This document shows positions 58,945-64,000 of a DNA stretch of 64,000 nt, piece after piece. Made by a program: the position numbers and the translations under genes. Below the pieces are notes generated by a model. The model did not search any database, was not told the DNA's origin, and saw nothing but the letters and a program-made list of their open reading frames with translations. The DNA comes from Terrimonas ferruginea DSM 30193 (GTDB taxonomy: Bacteria > Bacteroidota > Bacteroidia > Chitinophagales > Chitinophagaceae): contig NZ_KE384403.1 in the NCBI RefSeq assembly GCF_000425585.1, forward strand, positions 6,203 through 70,202, in the 5' to 3' direction. Position 1 is the stretch's first letter, and each line of letters starts with the position of its first letter.

Positions 58945-59517
58945 TTAAGCCGGCACCTGTTCCAGGAATTTCCTGGTTCCCACAGTGCCATAATCCTGCG
59001 CGAGACGCCTGAGTTTTCCGGCATCCATTTTTTTTATCTTTTTGACGATATTCGAAAGAAGAGACGGCTGGTCTTCAGCCAGATCATTGATATTGTTCAG
59101 GAGATCAATGAGTAAAAACTCCGCTGTCAGTACATCTGGCACACGCTGTTTCCGTATAAAGTGGAAAAGACGGTTACCGAGCTTAAAACTACCATGACGT
59201 TTGTAATTGTAAACTTTTCTGAAGTTGTATAACTGTGTTGTTCCAAGTCCGAGCATATTGTAGTCGTTCGGCGAAACGATTACAAAACGGCTGTCTTTGA
59301 GAAAAGAGCGAACCAGATTTTTTTCGTCTGCAGGCGCTTTGCCGAATACACTTTTTTTAGGCACATAATATACCCCTCCGGAAAGTTTTTCCAGAACGCC
59401 CTCCGTTACTAACTCCTGTAAATGGCGGTCTACAGATGCAGACCATTTCTGCAAATCCGCCCGTCGATAAACCGCTCCAGGCTTAAGGTGCTTTTTTAAC
59501 TCATCAATGCGTTTCAC
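58945..59517 (-). CDS. AbiEi-type antitoxin (DUF6088-like)
   Basis: A 190-aa protein with an N-terminal winged helix (MKRIDELKKHLKPGAVYRRADLQKWSASVDRHLQELVTEGVLEKLSGGVYYVPKK) and a C-terminal antitoxin domain (SFKLGNRLFHFIRKQRVPDVLTAEFLLIDLLNNIND). In this family the protein represses its own promoter and counteracts the AbiEii nucleotidyltransferase encoded 9 nt downstream. The promoter (TACTTTTG, minus strand 59529-59522) is embedded in an inverted repeat that suits autoregulation. Confidence 0.82.
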   Translation of the reverse strand: MKRIDELKKHLKPGAVYRRADLQKWSASVDRHLQELVTEGVLEKLSGGVYYVPKKSVFGKAPADEKNLVRSFLKDSRFVIVSPNDYNMLGLGTTQLYNFRKVYNYKRHGSFKLGNRLFHFIRKQRVPDVLTAEFLLIDLLNNINDLAEDQPSLLSNIVKKIKKMDAGKLRRLAQDYGTVGTRKFLEQVPA

Positions 59518-59519
59518 AA

Positions 59520-59574
59520 TGCAAAAGTAATAAGGATTATACTTTTTGCATGATTTTTTACTAAAAATTCATGC
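59520..59574 (-). promoter_or_regulatory. Promoter and double inverted-repeat operator of the AbiE pair
   Basis: First inverted repeat: TGCAAAAGTA (59520-59529) with TACTTTTTGCA (59540-59550), one base unequal. The -7 box TACTTTTG lies in its left arm, a few nt before the ATG. Second inverted repeat: GCATGA (59548-59553) with TCATGC (59569-59574), extended by A/T-rich arms. The layout fits cooperative binding by the antitoxin. Confidence 0.6.
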
Positions 59575-59639
59575 AAATTTTAATAAATGTTTATACTCGG
59601 TTATCTTACAGAGACCTGCTTAGGCAAAATAAACGATTC

Positions 59640-60266
59640 CTAGTTCCTGACATATTTGAGAAAGAATCCGCCATTCATATTCTCAATCGCAGCAAGCTGC
59701 TGCTCGACAAACGGCAATCTTGTAATATTTACCAGCCCACGCAAACCCGCATAGTCACGCGCCGAACTGTATAAGTAGTCCGCAGCGGTTTCCACAACGC
59801 GGTCGCGGACCGGATTCTGCTGTATGTATTCGATATGTTCTACCAATTGTGAGGGACGTGTGGTTTCGATAAATACAGGATCGATAACGTTTTGCCACAC
59901 CTGCAGCTTTTTAGCAGTACTGAAAAAACTTCCCGCTTCGCGGAAAAGACCCATCATCCACTTACGCCGGGCATCCGGCTCCGTATCGATGGCTTCCATT
60001 ATTTTAGTTGTGGTAAATTGTTTGTACTCCTCTTCGAATGTGACCATATCATAACCCTCGCCGGGCTGCATGATCAAATGAAGATGATTCGTCATCAGGC
60101 ACCAACCGTATACAGGCAATTTTTGCTGATGGATAAAATGATTGAGGGAGTGTACGATCACCTGCTTGTATACCGGCCGTATAAACACATCGACCCAGTC
60201 TACGGTGTTGAAGGTAATAAAGTAACAGTTCCTTCCTTCTTTATATGGTTGTTTCTCCTTTGCCAT
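59640..60266 (-). CDS. REP-associated tyrosine transposase-like (RAYT, Y1_Tnp)
   Basis: A 208-aa HUH-superfamily protein. The metal-binding His pair is H61/H63 in WCLMTNHLHLIMQ. The downstream helix region EEYKQFTTTKIMEAI and the C-terminal HIEYIQQNPVRDRVVETAADYLYSSARDYAG are hallmarks of the Bacteroidota RAYT group. Start Met 60266 (MAKEKQPYKEG) is chosen; 61 earlier in-frame codons overlap the DUF2891 gene and look non-coding. RAYTs are usually single-copy, domesticated relatives of IS200 transposases that act on palindromic REPs; no REP-like copies flank this one within ~100 bp. Confidence 0.85.
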   Translation of the reverse strand: MAKEKQPYKEGRNCYFITFNTVDWVDVFIRPVYKQVIVHSLNHFIHQQKLPVYGWCLMTNHLHLIMQPGEGYDMVTFEEEYKQFTTTKIMEAIDTEPDARRKWMMGLFREAGSFFSTAKKLQVWQNVIDPVFIETTRPSQLVEHIEYIQQNPVRDRVVETAADYLYSSARDYAGLRGLVNITRLPFVEQQLAAIENMNGGFFLKYVRN

Positions 60267-60354
60267 AACAATCACATTTCTCACACTAAGAAGAACGGCG
60301 GAAATCATCCACGAGGTTGCAAACTCTGTTCCAACAACGGATTTCTGTGGATAA

Positions 60355-61467
60355 CTATTCCACGGCAGATAAGGCATAGATAGCGAAACTGGCCAGCCAG
60401 TGTTCGCCGCCGTAATTCCCCCCGGCCACCTGCGGAATAGAAGTGGCAAGATGCTGAACCGCAGACCTTTGAAGCAACTTTTTACGCAGGTCCGTTACCG
60501 GCAACACACGCGCAATGCCCTGCATGCACCAGCTACGGCTTAAACTCAATCCATCCAGGTGCACGATCTGGTAATCGCTGCGGTCAGACACATGCGGCAG
60601 CACCGTAAGATGACGAAGCCCGTTTGCCGGCATAAAATTGTTGAACCATTTCATGAATTGTTGCGGTCCCAGCACTCTGCGCATTAAATCCGCCTCCATT
60701 AATGATGGCGAAAAGAAATCACTTCCATCCGGCTCCCAACTTGAAGGCGCTTGTTTGTCTCGGCTGTAAAGACGCATGGCATGTTGTTTTACCGCTGCCG
60801 CAAATCCCGTATCGTTTGATGCGCGCGCATAGTCCAGCGCAAACGCCAGTCCGAATGCGGTGTTAGGATGCACACCCGTGCGGTTAGGATAAGTCTGCAC
60901 TTTTATATAGGCTTTCCAGCGGTCTTTAATATTATTTGTCAAAGGTTGCAACGCCGCATGCCAGCGACGCGCCAACGGATCTTTCCACTCGATCAACTCC
61001 TGGTCGAGTTTCAGCAACCAGGCCCATCCGTACGTGCGCTCCCAGCTTGCATTGTAGCGGCTGTCAAAGTATTCGGTTTCTTTCAGCAGCCTGGCCGGTT
61101 GAAAACTGCTGTCGAGTATGGCGCGGATCTGTCCGGACTCGGGCAGATGCGGATAAAGGCGAAGTAAACGTACCAGCATCCAGTGTCCATGCACACTCGA
61201 GTGCCAGTCGAAACATCCGTAGAACGACGGATGTAATTGACGCGGCGTCAGCACATGATCGCTATCCGATGCCGAGGTATGACTTGTTTTATTCGGATAT
61301 TCCTGTTCTATGCATTTCAACGGCAGGGCTGCAAGCAGCGAAGCGCCTTTTTCTGTCAATCGTACAACGGAACTATCCGCATTCACCGTAAAAAAATCGG
61401 AACTGGGTTGTGCGCCCACTGTAACAAACGCTGTCATCAGCAACAGCAGACCGGCAATTTTTTTCAT
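60355..61467 (-). CDS. DUF2891 family secreted protein
   Basis: A 370-aa exported protein. Signal peptide from Met 61467 (IAGLLLLMTAFVTVGAQ). The mature part is an alpha/alpha-type DUF2891 protein: LHPSFYGCFDWHSSVHGHWMLVRLLRLYP, RYNASWERTYGWAWLLKLDQEL, NRTGVHPNTAFGLAFALDYAR, EPDGSDFFSPSLMEADLMRRVL and GGNYGGEHWLASFAIYAL. Conserved Trp/His/Glu patterns suggest a glycoside-processing toroid, but no activity is known to me. Confidence 0.9.
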   Translation of the reverse strand: MKKIAGLLLLMTAFVTVGAQPSSDFFTVNADSSVVRLTEKGASLLAALPLKCIEQEYPNKTSHTSASDSDHVLTPRQLHPSFYGCFDWHSSVHGHWMLVRLLRLYPHLPESGQIRAILDSSFQPARLLKETEYFDSRYNASWERTYGWAWLLKLDQELIEWKDPLARRWHAALQPLTNNIKDRWKAYIKVQTYPNRTGVHPNTAFGLAFALDYARASNDTGFAAAVKQHAMRLYSRDKQAPSSWEPDGSDFFSPSLMEADLMRRVLGPQQFMKWFNNFMPANGLRHLTVLPHVSDRSDYQIVHLDGLSLSRSWCMQGIARVLPVTDLRKKLLQRSAVQHLATSIPQVAGGNYGGEHWLASFAIYALSAVE

Positions 61468-61483
61468 AGCTAAATATACAGAC

Positions 61484-61516
61484 AAAAAAAGACCACGTTA
61501 AACGTGGCCTTCTTTT
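61484..61516 (-). terminator. Terminator of the AhpD-like gene
   Basis: CCACG / CGTGG stem with flanking A/T pairs, followed on the minus strand by seven T; 18 nt after the stop codon. Confidence 0.8.
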
Positions 61517-61534
61517 ATAAATGCGTTATGCAGG

Positions 61535-62134
61535 TCAGGCCAGCACGGTGATCAGTCCTTTGATAATGGAAACGGTTTTTACCGCTTCAAATACACGGCT
61601 TTCGCTGCTGCCATGTTGCAGTACGGATTGTTCGTGTGAGGACACGCACATTTCGCAACCATTCACCGCAGAGATGGCCAGGCTAAGCAGTTCGAAGAAC
61701 TCTTTGCCCAACACCGGGTTCATCATCAGGCTCATCTTGATACCTGCGGGCTGGTTGTTGTAAGAATCTTTGTTCATGAAATGACGGAAGCGGTAGAATA
61801 CATTGTTGGTATTCATCAGCGAGGTAGCTGCGATTACTTCGGCAATTTCCGCTTCGGTTGCTCCTTCCTGTTGTGCCAGGCGCGTGAAGCTTTCTTTCAG
61901 GGGTTCGAAGCGTTCATTCACCGATACGGCCAGTGCCAGCAGCAGCGCTTCCTTGCGGTTCAACTGTTGCGTGTTATTGATCGCATTGCCAACATTGATC
62001 TTCAGGTCTTTGATGTAGCGCGCTTCAGCCTGGATCAGCGCCTGTGCGTTGGAAGAAGGAATATAATCTTCCAGCAACAGGTCTTTCAGCAGGTTCACAA
62101 ATGTCTCGTTGGGTATCGTAGCAATTGCACTCAT
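61535..62134 (-). CDS. AhpD-like carboxymuconolactone decarboxylase family protein
   Basis: A 199-aa helical protein with the redox motif CEMCVSSHEQSV (CxxC plus proton-relay His). Domain spans about 75-185 (ATSLMNTNNVFYRFRHFM; GIKMSLMMNPVLGKEFFELLSLAISAVNG). It likely acts as reductant for, or alongside, the peroxiredoxin encoded 70 nt upstream on the same strand. The two genes are separated by a terminator, so expression of this gene depends on read-through or its own promoter. Confidence 0.9.
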   Translation of the reverse strand: MSAIATIPNETFVNLLKDLLLEDYIPSSNAQALIQAEARYIKDLKINVGNAINNTQQLNRKEALLLALAVSVNERFEPLKESFTRLAQQEGATEAEIAEVIAATSLMNTNNVFYRFRHFMNKDSYNNQPAGIKMSLMMNPVLGKEFFELLSLAISAVNGCEMCVSSHEQSVLQHGSSESRVFEAVKTVSIIKGLITVLA

Positions 62135-62157
62135 GATAAAATTTTTATCGGGTAAAT

Positions 62158-62184
62158 AAAAAGCCAGCTAGTTGGCTGGCTTTT
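62158..62184 (-). terminator. Terminator between peroxiredoxin and AhpD-like genes
   Basis: AAAAGCCAGC (62159-62168) / GCTGGCTTTT (62175-62184) with a 6-nt loop; T-tract on both strands. Positioned to attenuate read-through into the AhpD-like gene. Confidence 0.85.
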
Positions 62185-62204
62185 ACCAGACTTGTTTGGA
62201 AGAA

Positions 62205-62774
62205 TTAATTCATGCTGAGCTGGGCAGTCAGGGTTTCTTCACCCTGCTTCCAGTTGCAGGGGCACAGTTCGTCTGTTTGCAGAGCATCCAGTACGCGCAG
62301 TACTTCCTGTACGTTACGGCCTACATTCAGGTCGTATACGCTTACCCAGCGAACGATACCCTGCGGATCGATGATAAAGGTAGCACGGTAAGCGATTTTC
62401 TCTTCCGCATCGAGGATACCCAGTTCTTCAGCGAGTGATTTAGAGGTATCGGCCAGCATGGGGAATTTCAGGTCGCGCAGATCAGCGTGGTCTCTTCTCC
62501 AGGCAGCGTGTACAAATTCAGAATCTGTTGAAGCGCCGATCAGCACCGTGTCGCGGTCTTCGAAATCGCTGGTCTTTTTGTTGAATTCGGCAATTTCAGT
62601 AGGGCATACGAAAGTGAAATCTTTCGGCCACCAGAACATAACGGTCCACTTGCCGTCTTTGCTTGCGTGTTCATTGGTCAGTTCAATAAATTCTTTTCCT
62701 TTTTCGATCGATACGACTGCTTTCTTCTTAAAGGCAGGAAAGGTGCTTCCGATGGACAATACTCTGTTGCTCAT
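62205..62774 (-). CDS. Peroxiredoxin, AhpC/Prx1 family
   Basis: A 189-aa typical 2-Cys peroxiredoxin. Peroxidatic Cys in KDFTFVCPTEIAEF, Arg in the conserved AYRATFIIDPQGIVRW, and a C-terminal Cys region (TDELCPCNWKQGEETL). The DELCPxNW ending is the AhpE/Prx1-like form, with an extra Cys (CPC) between the usual resolving Cys and Pro. Detoxifies peroxides in the cytoplasm. The promoter has TATATTTG and an OxyR-like palindrome upstream. Confidence 0.94.
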   Translation of the reverse strand: MSNRVLSIGSTFPAFKKKAVVSIEKGKEFIELTNEHASKDGKWTVMFWWPKDFTFVCPTEIAEFNKKTSDFEDRDTVLIGASTDSEFVHAAWRRDHADLRDLKFPMLADTSKSLAEELGILDAEEKIAYRATFIIDPQGIVRWVSVYDLNVGRNVQEVLRVLDALQTDELCPCNWKQGEETLTAQLSMN

Positions 62775-62848
62775 GACGATGATGATTTATTAAAATGAAA
62801 ATTATGTTTGAGGCAAGACCGGGCCGGAGACGGCCCTGTTAGAGGGTG

Positions 62849-62856
62849 CAAATATA
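62849..62856 (-). promoter_or_regulatory. -7 element of the peroxiredoxin gene
   Basis: Minus-strand TATATTTG, giving a leader of about 70 nt that contains a GGGCCG-TCTC-CGGCCC hairpin. Confidence 0.6.
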
Positions 62857-62868
62857 GAAACCTCCGTT

Positions 62869-62914
62869 ATAGATTTTGATAATATTTGTCTATGGACAAT
62901 AGATAAAAATCTAT
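62869..62914 (-). promoter_or_regulatory. OxyR-like operator upstream of the peroxiredoxin
   Basis: A perfect palindrome ATAGAT-AAAA-ATCTAT (62899-62914) is followed 5 nt away by a second, degenerate unit ending CTAT (62878-62893), with a further ATAG at 62869. CTAT elements at 62890 and 62911 are 21 bp apart, i.e. on the same helix face. This resembles the tandem ATAG-N7-CTAT pattern bound by OxyR tetramers, with slightly different spacing. Confidence 0.5.
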
Positions 62915-63080
62915 CTGTCTACGAAAAGAATCGTCGACCAACGCCGTTCGTCTCCTGTTTTCCTTTTAAGCGACGAAATCCTGTCGTCGGTGTTCTTCCG
63001 CGTTGGTCCTGACGATTTTAGGATTTGTTCACGTTTTTGCGCTGGTAGTTTTGGTTCATTGACATGCAAAAATTTGAATT

Positions 63081-63410
63081 ATGAAAAAGCTCCTCCTCTT
63101 TGTTTTTATCCTCTTTGCTGCCATGCAGCTTTCTGCCCAGGTAGCCGGCCGCACGCCCCGTTGGGTTTCCGCCCAGGGTTATTGGGTGGCTGAATCCAAT
63201 AAACAACAACCGCTTGAACACAGCATCCGTTTTTATAATAATGACGACGTGCTGGTGTACGAAGAAAAACTCAGCGGTGTAAAACTGAACCTGGAACGGC
63301 GTAAAGTGCGGATGAAGTTGAAAACGGTGCTGGACCAGGCCGTGGTCGCCTGGCAGCAACAGAAATCCGGCAACGAAACGGCCATGGTCCGGAAGGCGCT
63401 CGAAAACTGA
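63081..63410 (+). CDS. Small secreted protein, unknown function
   Basis: A 109-aa protein. Signal peptide (LLLFVFILFAAMQLSAQ), then strands (RWVSAQGYWVAESNKQQPLEHSIRFYNNDDVLVYEEKLSGVKLNLERRKVRMKLKTVLDQAVVAWQQQ) and a short helical end. I do not recognise a family. It is followed by a terminator and then a LytS-type kinase gene on the same strand; CGTTGGTC words occur upstream of both, so joint regulation is possible. Confidence 0.65.
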   Translation: MKKLLLFVFILFAAMQLSAQVAGRTPRWVSAQGYWVAESNKQQPLEHSIRFYNNDDVLVYEEKLSGVKLNLERRKVRMKLKTVLDQAVVAWQQQKSGNETAMVRKALEN

Positions 63411-63431
63411 CGATGTTTTAATTACCCATAC

Positions 63432-63460
63432 GGCCGGCCTTTTCAGGCGGGCCTTTTTTA
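63432..63460 (+). terminator. Terminator of the small secreted protein gene
   Basis: GGCCGGCC (63432-63439) / GGCGGGCC (63446-63453), one mismatch, then TTTTTTATTTT. Confidence 0.75.
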
Positions 63461-63467
63461 TTTTGTC

Positions 63468-63497
63468 ACCGTTGGTCGCCGGAAATCCACCGTTGGA
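63468..63497 (+). promoter_or_regulatory. LytTR-type binding site before the partial kinase gene
   Basis: ACCGTTGGT (63468-63476), 12 nt, ACCGTTGGA (63489-63497): a 9-bp direct repeat with a 21-bp period. It matches the known LytTR consensus [TA][AC][CA]GTTN[AG][TG] at 9 of 9 and 8 of 9 positions. It sits 51 nt before the kinase start, fitting autoregulation by a partner LytTR regulator probably encoded beyond the window. Confidence 0.65.
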
Positions 63498-63547
63498 CGA
63501 TTAACCAACATCCTGAACGGCGATTTTATACAACCATTTCTACTTTT

Positions 63548-64000
63548 ATGTCAGTTATGGATCAATACCCGTTTATTTTTTCCAGGGAACGTAAATGGCG
63601 GCTGCGTCGTCACCTCACTTTCTGGGCCGTGTGGTGGCTGTCACTGTCCTTCCTGTATTCATTCATTGCCGCACGCACGGCAGGCGATTATCTTTCGCAC
63701 CTGCCGGTATCCATGATGGAATCGTTGGTTTATCTCATCGTGCACATCATGCTTTCTTATCTTCTGATCTATTTTGTCGTGCCGCGTTTTATCATGCGGC
63801 AGAAATACGGGCAGGCCGCGATCATGGTGGTTTGTTGTTTTTTACTGGCCGCCGGTACTTCGGCATTGGTGAAGTTCACGGTGATCAACAACATTTCCGA
63901 TTTTTATATGATGGAGCCACGGAAGTTTTTCTGGCCAAGCTGGGCTTCATTTCACATGGCTATGATGGCCGGTTTGCGCGGAGGCATCACGGTTGCGGGT
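63548..64000 (+). CDS. LytS-type sensor kinase, N-terminal part (cut by window end)
   Basis: An open frame of 151 codons with no stop before the window ends. Met 63548 or Met 63557. Visible: a basic start (RERKWRLRRHLTFWAVWW), then TM helices (WAVWWLSLSFLYSFIAART; SLVYLIVHIMLSYLLIYFVVP; AAIMVVCCFLLAAGTSALVKF; ASFHMAMMAGLRGGITVAG). This is the usual N-terminal membrane region of LytS/YehU-type kinases. The catalytic part lies outside. The upstream LytTR-type site supports the call. Confidence 0.75.
   Translation, partial: MSVMDQYPFIFSRERKWRLRRHLTFWAVWWLSLSFLYSFIAARTAGDYLSHLPVSMMESLVYLIVHIMLSYLLIYFVVPRFIMRQKYGQAAIMVVCCFLLAAGTSALVKFTVINNISDFYMMEPRKFFWPSWASFHMAMMAGLRGGITVAG

Larger units (their letters stand above)
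62775..63080. other. 306-bp divergent intergenic region
   Basis: Left half serves the peroxiredoxin: 5'-leader hairpin GGGCCG-GAGA-CGGCCC (about 62821-62836), -7 box at 62849-62856 and ATAG/CTAT repeats (62869-62914). Right half holds an imperfect inverted repeat (AATCGTC-GACCAACGC at 62930-62944 with GCGTTGGTC near 63000-63008 and GACGATT after it) enclosing CGACGA-N7-TCGTCG. No coding frame seen. Confidence 0.55.

Overview
The window looks like chromosome of a member of Bacteroidota, most likely Chitinophagaceae or a close relative. Four things point there: many genes start just downstream of the Bacteroidota promoter signature (TTTG, about 20 nt, TAnnTTTG) with weak or absent Shine-Dalgarno sequences; an alternative complex III plus caa3/aa3 oxidase cluster; many secreted or outer-membrane proteins of Bacteroidota-type families (DUF2911, DUF4197, DUF2891, carboxypeptidase-regulatory-like, OMP beta-barrel); and a MurA with Asp at the usual Cys position. 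I saw no tRNA, rRNA, CRISPR array, prophage or complete insertion sequence.

Layout. 1-3.9 kb: OmpA-family protein, pirin, PAP2 phosphatase. 3.9-8.1 kb: an envelope-lipid module, all on the minus strand: OmpR-type response regulator, histidine kinase, LtaS/EptA-fold phosphotransferase and PAP2 phosphatase. Three of its promoters carry the same 11-bp-period direct repeat placed 8-9 nt from the -7 element, so it looks like a self-contained regulon. 8.2-18.5 kb: housekeeping genes (flavin reductase-like protein, DUF4197, lysS, SDR, aldo/keto reductase, and the coaX/outer-membrane protein/lptC group). 18.6-22.9 kb: meaB, then a probable galactofuranose set (glf and two GT2 glycosyltransferases) and a small CxxC membrane protein bracketed by inverted copies of an intergenic repeat. 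22.9-33.2 kb: tandem DUF2911 proteins, acpH with an apparent ATT start, a deoxyhypusine-synthase-like enzyme, M28 peptidase, rpiB, tatC, a CBS/CorC protein, gmk and murA.

33.3-50.0 kb is a 14-gene respiratory block on the minus strand: actABCDEF (alternative complex III, quinol to cytochrome c), ctaC, ctaD, heme O synthase, two subunit III genes, subunit IV, SCO and DUF420. It encodes the electron path from quinol to oxygen together with heme and copper assembly factors. 50.3-57.8 kb: a fusion of a small membrane domain with PurN, a carboxypeptidase-regulatory-like protein, an outer-membrane receptor followed by a LytS/LytTR two-component pair, and a GH25 lysozyme. 57.9-60.3 kb is a small accessory patch: an AbiE-type toxin-antitoxin pair whose toxin frame is broken in a 5-A run, and a RAYT-like transposase. 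60.3-64 kb: DUF2891, an AhpD-like protein and a 2-Cys peroxiredoxin with an OxyR-like site, a small secreted protein, and the start of a LytS-type kinase gene preceded by a LytTR-type direct repeat.

A recurrent feature is a set of intergenic word repeats: short near-repeated words (GAATCGT, GAATGGT, TGTGGAAATG, TTTGAAAATTTG, AAAGTCAAAATTC, CTTATAAC, CCTTACGCC), often with a GC-rich hairpin core. They abut stop codons or fill gene junctions at about a dozen places, and a similar repeat seems to lie inside meaB. I know of no named family that matches them.
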